A stretch of 64,000 nt of DNA, taken from assembly GCF_000718095.1 (NCBI RefSeq), contig NZ_JOEI01000005.1, positions 372,001 to 436,000 on the forward strand, given 5' to 3'. Positions 1-8,206 of the stretch are shown here, in pieces. Position 1 is the first letter of the stretch. Every line of letters begins with the position of its first letter. This DNA comes from Streptomyces scopuliridis RB72. Lineage in GTDB: Bacteria > Actinomycetota > Actinomycetes > Streptomycetales > Streptomycetaceae. The notes below the pieces were generated by a model. That model saw nothing but the letters and a program-made list of their open reading frames with translations, did no database searches and was not told the origin of the DNA. The translations under genes were made by a program, and so were the position numbers.

Positions 1-192
1 GCCGAAGCTGGACAGTTGCAGGAACGAGTCCGCCACGAACGCGAAGAAGAGGAAGACGGCGAGCGCGCCGACGACCGAGCCCAGCTCGGGCCGGCCGAGC
101 AGCTTGCGCAGCGGGGAGTCGTGCAGCAGCCGCTCGTCGCCGCCCGCGGGCCGGCCGGGGCGGTCCTTGACCGGCGGGGCGGTCGCGGTCAT
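1..192 (-). CDS. Sugar ABC transporter permease, N-terminal part
   Basis: Only the first 64 codons lie in the window; the gene runs off the left edge. The visible product starts MTATAPPVKD, has a charged cytoplasmic tail, and enters a first membrane helix at about residues 40-58 (VVGALAVFLFFAFVADSF), as in RbsC-type permeases (BPD_transp_2). Its ATG overlaps the stop of the binding-protein gene (ATGA), so the two are translationally coupled in one operon. Sugar import is inferred from this coupling and from the binding-protein family. The substrate is not shown by the sequence. Confidence 0.75.
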   Translation of the reverse strand, partial: MTATAPPVKDRPGRPAGGDERLLHDSPLRKLLGRPELGSVVGALAVFLFFAFVADSFLQLSSFG

Positions 193-1205
193 CGGGTGCC
201 CCGCTTCGTGTACGCGGCGAGCGCGCCGGCGTCCTTCTCCGTGATGATCTGCGGACCGGTCAGGACGGGGCGTCCGCCGCCGAGGACATCGGCGTTGTAG
301 CGGTAGAGCCAGAGCAGGTCCACGGCCTCGTACCCCTGGAGGTAGGGCTGCTGGTCGACGGCGAAGCCGAGCGCGCCGGAGGTGAGCGAGGAGGCGACCT
401 TGGCGTTGAGGTCGAAGGTGTCGATCTCGGCCTCGCTGCCCGCGGACTGCTTGGCCTTGACGGCGGCGTCCGCGAAGGGGGCGCCGAGGGTGACGACGGC
501 GTCGATGCTCTTGTCGGTCTGGAGCTTGGCCTCGATGGACGCCTGGACGTCGGGCATGTTCGTACCGTCGACATAGAGGTTCTGGAGCTGTCCGTCGAAG
601 GTCTTCTTCGCTCCGGCGCAGCGCTGTTCATGGCCGACGTTGCCCTGCTCGTGGATGACGCAGAGGGCCTTCTTCTTGCCGCGCTTGTCCAGTTCGTCGC
701 CGACGGCCTCGCCCGCGATGGTCTCGTCCTGGCCGATATGGCTGAGCGCGCCGAAGGACGCGGACTCCGCGGCGCCGGAGTTGACGGTGATCACCGGTAT
801 TCCGGCCTTGACCGCCTTCTCCACGACGGCCTTCATCGCGTCGGGCTTGGCGAGCGTGACGATCAGTCCGTCGACCTTCTTGTCGATGTAGGACTGCACG
901 AGCTGGGCCTGCTGCTGGCCCTCGTCGCTGTTGGCGTAGAGGAATTTGATGTTGTCCTTGACGGCCGCCTGCTTGGCGCCGCTCTGGACGATGTCCCAGA
1001 AGGTGTCGCCGCTGCCCGAGTGGGTGACCATGGCCACGGTCCACTCGGGGGTGTCCACCGCGGCCCGCCCCTGGGCGGCCGCCTGCTGGGCCCGCTCCTC
1101 CGCGCGCTTGCCGCCGGTGCTGCTGCATCCCGCGAGAACCGAGGCCGCGAGTACCGCCGCCAGCACGGCGCTCGACGCACGTACCCCTGTCCGAACCCTT
1201 GCCAC
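189..1205 (-). CDS. Sugar-binding lipoprotein of an ABC importer (RbsB/Peripla_BP_4 type)
   Basis: This is a 338-residue extracytoplasmic binding protein. The GTG start is chosen because a GAAGGG ribosome site lies about 10 nt upstream and because it gives a short basic signal peptide ending in a lipobox (LAGC, Cys at about residue 25). The mature part has the two-domain sugar-binding fold (TVAMVTHSGSGDTFWD; later a VDGLIVTLAKPDAM stretch). It is followed without a gap by the permease. A GntR regulator and a Gfo/Idh-type dehydrogenase lie next door, so inositol or a related polyol or sugar is a plausible ligand. That is inference only. A promoter about 230 nt upstream implies a long leader. 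Confidence 0.85.
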   Translation of the reverse strand: MARVRTGVRASSAVLAAVLAASVLAGCSSTGGKRAEERAQQAAAQGRAAVDTPEWTVAMVTHSGSGDTFWDIVQSGAKQAAVKDNIKFLYANSDEGQQQAQLVQSYIDKKVDGLIVTLAKPDAMKAVVEKAVKAGIPVITVNSGAAESASFGALSHIGQDETIAGEAVGDELDKRGKKKALCVIHEQGNVGHEQRCAGAKKTFDGQLQNLYVDGTNMPDVQASIEAKLQTDKSIDAVVTLGAPFADAAVKAKQSAGSEAEIDTFDLNAKVASSLTSGALGFAVDQQPYLQGYEAVDLLWLYRYNADVLGGGRPVLTGPQIITEKDAGALAAYTKRGTR

Positions 1206-1439
1206 GACGCCGCGCCCTTCTTGCCGTACTCCTCGGTGCGGCCGGGTCCCGTTCGGTCCCGGCGCCGCCCAAGTATCGGTCATGCCCGCCCGGCGGCCGG
1301 TCAGCGGGTACCGGGGCGGGTGGGCTCCTGGGCGAGGCGGGCCCGCTTCCCGCCCTCCGTTTCCGGTCGTTCGCGTCCTGCGAGGGGTTCGCGCCATGGA
1401 TCCGCCTTCTCTCCCGGCCGCCCCGTTGCGGCTGGGGGA

Positions 1440-1472
1440 GTTCTAGCCGGGCCCGCACGGACGCGTCAATAC
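1440..1472 (-). promoter_or_regulatory. Predicted promoter of the sugar ABC operon
   Basis: On the minus strand TTGACG (about 1472-1467) is followed after 18 nt by TAGAAC (1445-1440), a good vegetative sigma-factor match. A GGACAAAG stretch lies immediately upstream and resembles one arm of the GntR operator at 2369-2380. This suggests control by the neighbouring GntR protein, but the second arm is not clear. Confidence 0.5.
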
Positions 1473-1515
1473 TTTGTCCGTACATTCTTACGAAGGGACG
1501 GAAGCGACCCGGCCG

Positions 1516-2343
1516 TTACGGGCGGACGAGGAGCTGGAATTCGAAGGAGTACCGCGAGGCGCGGTAGATGTGCGAGCCGAACTCCACGGCCCGTCCGGTG
1601 TCGTCGAAGGTGGTCCGCTCCATCGTGAGCAGCGGGGCCCCGGAGGGCTCGGTGAGCCGCTCGGCCTCCTCGGCGGTGGCGGCCCGCGCCCCGACCGTCT
1701 GCCGGGCGCTGTGCAGGGTGATCCCGGCGGAGCGCATCATCCGGTAGAGACCGGTCGTCTCCAGACGCGCGGTGTCGCAGTCGAACAGCCCGATCGGCAG
1801 ATGGTTGCGCAGATACGCCATCGGTTCGTCGTGCGCGTACCGCAGCCGTTCGATGAGCCGCACCTCCGCGCCCTCCGGCACCCCGAGCGCGGCGGCGACC
1901 TCGGCCGTGGCCGGCTGGACGGTGTTGCGCAGTACGCGGGTGGCGGGGCGCTGGCCGGCCGCCTCCAGATCGTCGTAGAGGCTGCTCAGCTCCAGCGGGC
2001 GCTTGACCTGGCTGTGTACGACCTGGGTACCGACGCCCCGGCGGCGTACCAGCAGCCCCTTGTCGACCAGGGACTGGATGGCCTGCCGGACGGTGGGCCG
2101 GGACAGCCCGAGCCGGCCCGCCAGCTCGATCTCATTGCCGAGCAGGCTGCCCGGCGCCAGCCTGCCCCGCTCGATGGCCGCCTCCAGCTGCTGCGCGAGC
2201 TGGAAGTAGAGCGGGACAGGACTGGTGCGGTCGACGCTGAGCTGGAGCGGCGTGGCGTGATCCGTCTCCGGGCCTGGCGTCTCCTGTCCGGGTTGGGCTG
2301 ATCTCGGCTGATGGGGCACGGAGCGAGCGTAACCGCACGCCAT
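1516..2343 (-). CDS. GntR/HutC-family repressor with UTRA ligand domain
   Basis: The product is about 275 residues. After a variable N-terminus it shows the GntR winged helix (VPLYFQLAQQLEAAIERGRL...LSRPTVRQAI) and then a UTRA ligand-sensing domain ending RASRYSFEFQLLVRP. It is divergent from the Gfo/Idh gene, and the intergenic region holds a perfect palindrome suited to such a dimer. It probably controls both flanking units in response to the transported sugar. The start is uncertain: ATG at 2343 or GTG at 2319, neither with a strong ribosome site, so translation may be leaderless. Confidence 0.85.
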   Translation of the reverse strand: MACGYARSVPHQPRSAQPGQETPGPETDHATPLQLSVDRTSPVPLYFQLAQQLEAAIERGRLAPGSLLGNEIELAGRLGLSRPTVRQAIQSLVDKGLLVRRRGVGTQVVHSQVKRPLELSSLYDDLEAAGQRPATRVLRNTVQPATAEVAAALGVPEGAEVRLIERLRYAHDEPMAYLRNHLPIGLFDCDTARLETTGLYRMMRSAGITLHSARQTVGARAATAEEAERLTEPSGAPLLTMERTTFDDTGRAVEFGSHIYRASRYSFEFQLLVRP

Positions 2344-2368
2344 GTTGACGGGAAGTCGATACGTTCGA

Positions 2369-2414
2369 TTGTCAGGACAAACACTTGACATGGTGCGCGG
2401 CCCCCGGCCACCTT
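2369..2414 (+). promoter_or_regulatory. GntR operator palindrome and promoter of the Gfo/Idh gene
   Basis: TTGTCAGGACAA (2369-2380) is a perfect inverted repeat. It lies 4 nt upstream of a TTGACA -35 element (2385-2390), with a weak CACCTT -10 at 2409-2414. The predicted transcription start falls at or next to the ATG at 2421, which fits the lack of a ribosome site there (leaderless mRNA). Assignment of the palindrome to the adjacent GntR protein is inference from position. Confidence 0.55.
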
Positions 2415-2420
2415 GGGGCC

Positions 2421-3431
2421 ATGCGCATCGGACTTATCGGTACCGGCCGTATCGGCACCTTTCACGCGGACGTGCTCAGCCGCCATCGCGAGGTCGGCTC
2501 GCTGGTGGTCGCCGACACCGACGCGGCCCGCGCGGCGCAGGTCGCCGACCGTACGGGATCGACCGCGGCCCCCTCCGTCGACGAGATCTTCTCCTGGGGC
2601 GTGGACGCCGTGGTGATCGCCTCGGCCACCTCCTCCCACGCCGATCTCCTCAGCCGCGCCGCCCGCGCCGGGCTCCCCGCCTTCTGCGAGAAGCCGATCG
2701 CCCTGGACCTGCCGGGAACGCTGGGCGCGCTGCGCGAGGTGGAGTCGGCCGGCACGGTGCTCCAGCTGGGCTTCATGCGCCGCTTCGACGCGGGGTACGG
2801 CGCGGCGCGCGAGCTCGTACGGTCGGGCCGGCTCGGCCGGCTGCACACCGTACGGGCGGTCACCTCCGACCCGGCGCCGCCGCCCGCCGCGTATCTGCCG
2901 CTCTCCGGCGGCCTGTACCGCGACTGTCTGGTGCATGACTTCGACATCATGCGCTGGGTGACCGGACGCGAGGTGGTGGAGGTGTACGCGACGGGCTCGG
3001 ACGCGGGGCCAGCGATGTTCCGCGAGGCGGGCGACGTGGACACCGCCGCCGCGGTCCTCACCCTGGACGACGGGACGCTCGCGACCGCCACGGCCACCCG
3101 CTGCAACGGCGCGGGCTATGACGTACGGATGGAACTGGCGGGCGAGCTGGACCAGTTCGCGGTCGGACTGGACGACCGTACGCCGATCACCTCGACCGAA
3201 CCGAAGGGCCCGCCGCCCTGCGACAACCCGTGGCCGGGCTTCCTGGAGCGGTTCGCCCCGGCGTACGAGGCCGAGCTGAACGCCTTCCTCCAGGTCGTCT
3301 CCGGTGAGCGGGAGAATCCGTGCGACGGCCGGGAGGCGCTGCACGCGCTGCGGATCGCGGAGGCGTGCGAGCTGTCCCGGCGCGAGCGACGCCCGGTGGA
3401 GCTGTCGGAGATCCCCGCCCAGGAGGGCTGA
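2421..3431 (+). CDS. Gfo/Idh/MocA-family oxidoreductase, inositol 2-dehydrogenase-like
   Basis: This is a 336-residue NAD(P)-dependent sugar or polyol dehydrogenase. The Rossmann motif is at the very N-terminus (GLIGTGRIGTFHADVL), followed by the family's EKPIALD motif near residue 95 with the conserved lysine. A catalytic-type HDFDIMRW lies near residue 178. Length and domain order match myo-inositol 2-dehydrogenase and its relatives. It is divergent from the GntR regulator and close to the sugar ABC operon, so it likely acts on the imported compound. Exact substrate specificity cannot be read from the sequence. Confidence 0.85.
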   Translation: MRIGLIGTGRIGTFHADVLSRHREVGSLVVADTDAARAAQVADRTGSTAAPSVDEIFSWGVDAVVIASATSSHADLLSRAARAGLPAFCEKPIALDLPGTLGALREVESAGTVLQLGFMRRFDAGYGAARELVRSGRLGRLHTVRAVTSDPAPPPAAYLPLSGGLYRDCLVHDFDIMRWVTGREVVEVYATGSDAGPAMFREAGDVDTAAAVLTLDDGTLATATATRCNGAGYDVRMELAGELDQFAVGLDDRTPITSTEPKGPPPCDNPWPGFLERFAPAYEAELNAFLQVVSGERENPCDGREALHALRIAEACELSRRERRPVELSEIPAQEG

Positions 3432-3450
3432 GCGGGGAGCCCGGAGCGGC

Positions 3451-4644
3451 CTACCAGCGCACCGGCAGCCCGCGCACCCCGCGGATCAGCAGTCCGGGCA
3501 GCCACTCGTACGGGCCCGCCGCCGGGTCGAATGCCAGGTCCGGGCAGCGCTCCAGCAGCGTACGGATGGCGACCCTGCCCTCCAGCCGGGCGAGCGGCGC
3601 GCCCAGGCAGAAGTGGATGCCATGGCCGAAGGCGAGATGACCGGAGCCGCGCCCGGCCGTGGCGGACCGGCGGATGTCGAAGGAGTCCGGATCGGGGAAG
3701 CGGACCGGGTCGCGGTCCGCGGAGGCCAGCGAGACCAGAACCGTCTCGCGGGCGGGTATGACCGTGTCGCCATAGCTGACCGGCTCGCTGGTGAACCGTA
3801 CGGTGCTGGTCTCCACCGGCCCCTCGAACCGCAGCGTCTCCTCGATCGCACCGTCGAGCAGCCCGAAGTCGGCCTGCAGAGCGGCCAGTTGACCGGGGTT
3901 GCCGAGCAGCGTACGCACCGCGTTGGCGATCAGATTGACGGTCGTCTCATGACCGGCGATCAGCAGCACGTAGGCCCAGGCGCGCAGTTCGGCCGCGGAC
4001 AGCCGGTCGCCGTCCTCCGCACGCGTGCGCAGCAGGGTGGAGAGCAGATCGTCGCGGGGCGCCGAGGCGCGCTTGTCCTCGATGAGCGCGTCGAGATACG
4101 CGCAGAGTTCGATGGTCTTGTCCCGCGCGCCGGTGGGCGTGGTGGGCGCGACGATCTCGTTCGTCCAGGCCCTGAAGGTGTCACGGTCCGCGTGCGGCAC
4201 ACCGAGCAGTTCGGAGATGACGGTGATGGGCAGCGGGAAGGCGAACGCGTCGACCAGATCGCCCTGCCCGGCCGGGATCATGGCGTCCAGCAGGTCATCG
4301 GTGATCTGCTGGACGCGCGGGCGCAGCTTCTCCACCCGGCGCGGGGTGAATTCGGGGGCGACCAGCTTCCGCAGCCGGGTGTGGTCCGGCGGGTCGAGGG
4401 TCAGTACGTGCGGGCCCATGATCGCCTCGTCGGCCGACTCGTAGCCCATGGTGTCGAGCGACTTCGACAGCCGCGGATCGGCGAGGGCGAGGCGCCCCTC
4501 CTCGTAGCCGACGACCAGCCAGAAGCGGTTGCCGTCCGGGGTCCGGATCTCGTGGACGGGGCCGCTCTCGCGCATCTTCTCGTAGTACGGATAGGGATCG
4601 ACGTTGAAGTCCGGTCCGTAATCTGCCAGTTCGATAGCCGCCAT
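3451..4644 (-). CDS. Cytochrome P450
   Basis: This is a soluble bacterial P450 of 397 residues. The I-helix oxygen-activation motif is AGHETTVNLI, the K-helix ExxR is EETLRFEG, and the haem-binding loop is FGHGIHFCLG with the axial Cys, followed by APLARLEGRVAIRTLL. It would hydroxylate a small molecule using an external ferredoxin; no ferredoxin gene is adjacent. The ATG lies 4 nt beyond the stop of the response-regulator gene on the same strand, so it is probably the last gene of the two-component operon. The substrate is unknown. Confidence 0.93.
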   Translation of the reverse strand: MAAIELADYGPDFNVDPYPYYEKMRESGPVHEIRTPDGNRFWLVVGYEEGRLALADPRLSKSLDTMGYESADEAIMGPHVLTLDPPDHTRLRKLVAPEFTPRRVEKLRPRVQQITDDLLDAMIPAGQGDLVDAFAFPLPITVISELLGVPHADRDTFRAWTNEIVAPTTPTGARDKTIELCAYLDALIEDKRASAPRDDLLSTLLRTRAEDGDRLSAAELRAWAYVLLIAGHETTVNLIANAVRTLLGNPGQLAALQADFGLLDGAIEETLRFEGPVETSTVRFTSEPVSYGDTVIPARETVLVSLASADRDPVRFPDPDSFDIRRSATAGRGSGHLAFGHGIHFCLGAPLARLEGRVAIRTLLERCPDLAFDPAAGPYEWLPGLLIRGVRGLPVRW

Positions 4645-4648
4645 CGGA

Positions 4649-5338
4649 TCAGCGTACGTCGCCGCCGCGGGCACCGTCCTCCCCCATGGCCGGATCGGCG
4701 TCATGCACCAACAAGGCGATCTGGACACGGTTGTTGAGGCCGAGTTTGGCCAGGATGCGGGAGACATGGGCCTTGACGGTGGGGATGCTCATATAGAGCC
4801 CGGCGGCGATCTCGGCGTTGGACTGGCCGCGGCCGACGGCGAGCGCGACCTCCCGCTCGCGTTCGGCGAGGGAGTCGAGCCGGTTCGCCGCGGTGTCCCT
4901 CCGGGCTCCGGTGTTCGCCCCCGCCACATGCGTCATCAACTGGCGGGTAACGGCCGGTGAGAGCACCGGATCCCCGGCCGCCACGCACCGTACGGCGGTG
5001 ACGATCTCGGCGGGCGGCGTGTCCTTGAGCACGAATCCGGCCGCTCCGGCGCGCATCGCCCGCAGCACCTGTTCGTCCGCGTGGAAGGTGGTCAGAACGA
5101 GCACCTCCGGGGCGTCCTGGCGGCGGCGCAGCGTCTCCGTGGCCGTCAGACCGTCCACCCTGGGCATCCGGATGTCCATCAGCACCACATCCGGCGCGGT
5201 CCGCTCGATCAACGCCGGGACCTCGGCGCCGTCGGCGGCCTCCCCCACGATCTCGATGTCGTCGGCGCCGCCGAGCATGAAGGTCAGTCCCGCGCGGACA
5301 AGGGGGTCGTCGTCGACGATGATCAACCGGATACTCAT
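4649..5338 (-). CDS. NarL/FixJ-family response regulator
   Basis: The product has 229 residues. The receiver domain starts MSIRLIIVDDDPLVRAG, the phosphoacceptor Asp is in VVLMDIRMP, and the conserved Lys is in FVLKDTPP. The C-terminus is a LuxR-type helix-turn-helix (LAEREREVALAVGRGQSNAEIA...IPTVKAHVSRILAKLGLNNR). Its ATG overlaps the stop of the histidine kinase gene, so the pair is translationally coupled. The target promoters cannot be inferred; the P450 immediately downstream is a candidate. Confidence 0.95.
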   Translation of the reverse strand: MSIRLIIVDDDPLVRAGLTFMLGGADDIEIVGEAADGAEVPALIERTAPDVVLMDIRMPRVDGLTATETLRRRQDAPEVLVLTTFHADEQVLRAMRAGAAGFVLKDTPPAEIVTAVRCVAAGDPVLSPAVTRQLMTHVAGANTGARRDTAANRLDSLAEREREVALAVGRGQSNAEIAAGLYMSIPTVKAHVSRILAKLGLNNRVQIALLVHDADPAMGEDGARGGDVR

Positions 5339-6558
5339 GCGGCCCACGGTAGCCAAGCCCGGACGGCGAATCCGCCGTCGCCGGTGGCTCCGTGCTCGAA
5401 CCGGCCGCCGGCCAGCAGCGCGCGCTCGGTCAGCCCGATCAGCCCCTGGCCGGAACCCGGCACCCTCGGGACCTCGCCCGGTGGCGCGGCGTTGCGCACT
5501 TGTACGGTGAGCCCGTCCCCCGGCCCCCCGCTCACCTCGACGGTGGCCTCGGTGCCCGGCGCGTGCTTACGGGCGTTGGTCAGGCCCTCCTGGGCGATGC
5601 GGTAGGCCGTACGGCCCGTGGCGGCCGGCACCGCCGCCGGGTCGTCGATCCGGCTGTCCAGGGTCACCTTCATCCCGGCCTCCCGTGACTCGGCGACCAG
5701 CGCGTCCAGGGTGACCAGCGTGGGCTGCGGCCGGTCGCCCTCGTCACCGGGCGCCCGCAGCACCCCGATGATCATGCGCAGATCCTGGAGCGCCTCGTGC
5801 GCGCTGTCCCGGATCACCCCGGCGGCCCTGGCGACCTCGGGCGCCGGCGCGTCCGGCCGGAACTCCAGCGCGCCCGCGTGGACGCTGAGCAGCGTCAGCC
5901 GGTGCGCGAGCACGTCGTGCATCTCCCGCGCGATGGCCTCGCGCGCCAGCCGCTGCGCCTGCTCGGCCCGCAGCTCGGCCTCGGTCTCCGCCCGTGTCGC
6001 CCGCTCGCGCAGCGCGACGACCAGCTGGCGCCGGGCCCGTACGAGCATGCCCCAGCCGGTGACCATCAGGATCAGCACGACGGTCGCGATGAGCCCGGCC
6101 GTCAGGGACGTGCTCGGATCCGGCCGGATCACGGTCTGCAGGCACCCGGCCACGAGGGACAGCCCGCCGACGGCCGCGACGACCCGGAACGGCCGGTGCA
6201 CGGCCACGCAGAAGAGCGCCACGACCGCGGCCCCGCCGGAAGCCGGCGCCACCGCGCTGACCACACCGAGCACGAGCGCGAGCCCCACGGGCCAGCGCCG
6301 CCGCGTCCACAGCGCGCAGCAGGCCAGCACGCCGACGATCATGTCGACGAGGACGATGTTCTCCGAGTTGCCGGCCTTCTCGCTGGCCTCCAGGGCGATC
6401 AGCCCGATCGCGGCGGCGAGCAGAAACATCAGCGTATCGATGATCCAGTCCCGCACGGTCCGCCGCGGCCGGGCCCTGCCGCGGTCGCCGGGCAGCTCGG
6501 GGCCTCGCGGGTCGATCATCTCCGAGGGGAGCAGCCAGGGGTAGTCCGTGCGTGTCAT
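5335..6558 (-). CDS. Membrane sensor histidine kinase (HisKA_3 type)
   Basis: This 407-residue kinase has about five to six N-terminal membrane helices (residues 40-180) with no large extracellular loop. A dimerisation/phosphoacceptor domain follows with His in REMHDVLAHRLTLLSVHAG, and a C-terminal ATPase domain has NARKHAPGT and GQGLIGLTERA. This architecture is that of NarX-like kinases paired with LuxR-type regulators and suggests sensing within the membrane. The ATG at 6558 is preferred over an upstream in-frame codon. The signal is unknown. Confidence 0.93.
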   Translation of the reverse strand: MTRTDYPWLLPSEMIDPRGPELPGDRGRARPRRTVRDWIIDTLMFLLAAAIGLIALEASEKAGNSENIVLVDMIVGVLACCALWTRRRWPVGLALVLGVVSAVAPASGGAAVVALFCVAVHRPFRVVAAVGGLSLVAGCLQTVIRPDPSTSLTAGLIATVVLILMVTGWGMLVRARRQLVVALRERATRAETEAELRAEQAQRLAREAIAREMHDVLAHRLTLLSVHAGALEFRPDAPAPEVARAAGVIRDSAHEALQDLRMIIGVLRAPGDEGDRPQPTLVTLDALVAESREAGMKVTLDSRIDDPAAVPAATGRTAYRIAQEGLTNARKHAPGTEATVEVSGGPGDGLTVQVRNAAPPGEVPRVPGSGQGLIGLTERALLAGGRFEHGATGDGGFAVRAWLPWAA

Positions 6559-6669
6559 ATGAGCCAATTTACGCAGGCGGGGCGGGGCCGAGGGCGTCGG
6601 CGAGGGCGTCGGCTACCAAAGTCACGCGGAAGCCGACGATGGTTGTGGGCGTGCGTTTCCCGGCGGGGG

Positions 6670-6842
6670 CCGTTGTCCAGGGTGCGTTTCGGCCAGGGCC
6701 GGCGGTCGGGTGCGGTGCGCCTCCGGCCAGGTCCGTTGTCCAGGGTGCGTTTCGGCCAGGGCCGGTGGTCGGGTGCGGTGCGCCTCCGGCGGGGGCCGTT
6801 GTCCAGGGTGCGTTTCGGCCAAGGCCGGTGGTCGGGTGCGGG
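6670..6842. repeat. 63-bp tandem repeat, nearly three copies
   Basis: Copies begin at 6670, 6733 and 6796, each with CCGTTGTCCAGGGTGCG, followed by a GGCCAGGGCCGG/GGTCGGGTGCGG stretch. A degenerate partial copy precedes them. The period is exactly 21 codons. On the minus strand the open frame repeats a GRNAPWTTAPAGGAPHP-like 21-residue unit. Copies differ at only a few bases, implying recent duplication. Confidence 0.85.
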
Positions 6843-6942
6843 TTGTTGCCGGGTGGCGCTCCGGGGCTCGCGCCCGGGACGGCATGATTTACGGCGCGCA
6901 GCGGCCCTGACGATGGGTTCGGGCGGTCACGCGCCACAAATC

Positions 6943-7042
6943 ACGCTTTAGTGTCCCGGACACGACCCCTGCGCGCCCCCCTTCACCGCCCGCACAAGCG
7001 GCCCTCGGGGTCGGAGGAGGTGCGTGTCCGGACGTAAAGCGT
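6943..7042. repeat. Imperfect inverted repeat
   Basis: ACGCTTTAGTGTCCCGGACAC at 6943-6963 is mirrored by GTGTCCGGACGTAAAGCGT at 7024-7042. The arms differ by two bases in length and enclose about 60 nt. The structure lies downstream of allantoicase and could act as a terminator or be a small mobile repeat. No gene is inside. Confidence 0.55.
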
Positions 7043-7091
7043 CGCAGCTCGCGCGAAGCGCGGTGAGGAAAGCAGTCCGGACACCCCGCAA

Positions 7092-8204
7092 CTACCCGTT
7101 CCGCTCCCGATGCCGCGCCGACAACCCCGCCGCCCCCTCCCCCGTCAACCCCCCGAACACCCGCAGCCGCGACACCCCGCCGTCCGGGAAAATGTCCATC
7201 CGGACCTCCCTCGCCACCACCACCGCCCCCAGCACAAACCGGTGGTTCGTATCCGGCTGCAGCCTCGTCCGGGGCAGGATCTCCGTCCACTCCCCCGTCC
7301 CCCCGTCCCGTACCGACAACGCCGCCCACCCCGCCGCGTTGCCCTTCAGATACGCCGTGTCGATCTCGACCGCGCGGATCTCGGCCTGCTCCACCAGCCG
7401 GTAGTGGATCCAGTCGTTCCCCTTGTCCCGGCGGCGCCGGGTCTCCCAGCCGTCGTCCATCTTGTGGGAGCGGCCCGGCTGGATGGTGTTCGTGGCGGGC
7501 GAGTAGAAGCGGTCGGAGGCGTCCTCCACCCGGCCGCCGTTCTCCAGCGCGACGAGGTCGAACGTACCGAGGGCACCGAGCCACGCCGGGTCGGGCGCGA
7601 CCTCGCCGTATACACGGAGTCGGGCGATCCCGCCGTCGGGATGCTGGTTCACCCGCAGATGGGTGAAGCGCTGTTCCACGTCGACCGCGAAGCCATTCGC
7701 GGCGTGGCCGCCGATGGCCGTACGGGGCACCAGGACCGTCCACTTCACGTCGTCGCCGAGCAGTTCCTCCGGCGACGGGGAGCCGGGCAGCGCGGTGGCC
7801 TCCACCGAGACCGCCTGGGGGTAGTTGCCGCGGAAGTGGGCGGTGTCGACGACGATGCCCCGGATCACCCCCGGCGCGCCGAGCCTGACCAGCGCCCAGT
7901 CGTGGTCCTCGTCGGTGGGGTGCGGCCGGTCGGCGCCGGTGCCGCGGCGGCGGCGGGTCTCCCAGCCGTCCATGATCTTGCCCTTGTGGCCGAAGCGCTC
8001 CGGGTCGAACTCCGCCGCTCCCGGCTTCAGCAGGTTCTCGCGTTCGGCGAAGAACTCGTCGTTGGCGGCGATGACCCCGGCCCCGAGGCGGCGGTCGGCG
8101 AGATCGGGGAGGTGGGCGAAGGGGAAGTCGGTGGTGCGGTAGTCGGCGTACGGGTCGCCGCCGGGGTACGGGCGGGCGTCACCGGTGAACAGGGCTTCGG
8201 GCAC
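7092..8204 (-). CDS. alc: Allantoicase
   Basis: This 370-residue enzyme hydrolyses allantoate to (S)-ureidoglycolate and urea. The protein consists of two related jelly-roll halves, each marked by a KxMDDGWETRRRR-like motif (GKIMDGWETRRRR near residue 75; HKMDDGWETRRRRDKGND near residue 250), with DWALVRLGAPG and DWIHYRLVEQAE at matching positions. This is the typical duplicated allantoicase architecture, and the length is normal. The GTG start is 2 nt beyond the allantoinase stop, with an AAAGGA ribosome site inside that gene's end, so the two are one operon. Confidence 0.95.
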   Translation of the reverse strand: MPEALFTGDARPYPGGDPYADYRTTDFPFAHLPDLADRRLGAGVIAANDEFFAERENLLKPGAAEFDPERFGHKGKIMDGWETRRRRGTGADRPHPTDEDHDWALVRLGAPGVIRGIVVDTAHFRGNYPQAVSVEATALPGSPSPEELLGDDVKWTVLVPRTAIGGHAANGFAVDVEQRFTHLRVNQHPDGGIARLRVYGEVAPDPAWLGALGTFDLVALENGGRVEDASDRFYSPATNTIQPGRSHKMDDGWETRRRRDKGNDWIHYRLVEQAEIRAVEIDTAYLKGNAAGWAALSVRDGGTGEWTEILPRTRLQPDTNHRFVLGAVVVAREVRMDIFPDGGVSRLRVFGGLTGEGAAGLSARHRERNG

Positions 8205-8206
8205 GG

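Larger units (their letters stand above)
6559..7091. other. 533-nt intergenic region with repeats and no confident gene
   Basis: The space between the histidine kinase start and the allantoicase stop holds a threefold 63-bp tandem repeat and a separate inverted repeat, listed individually. An uninterrupted minus-strand frame (about 6569-6937) crosses the repeats, but no clear ribosome site or recognised domain supports it. Confidence 0.6.

Noticed and set aside
260..2301. Long plus- and minus-strand frames overlapping the sugar-binding protein and GntR genes
   Set aside because: They are out-of-frame readings of GC-rich genes, with Arg/Ala/Gly/Pro-rich composition and no domain or ribosome site.
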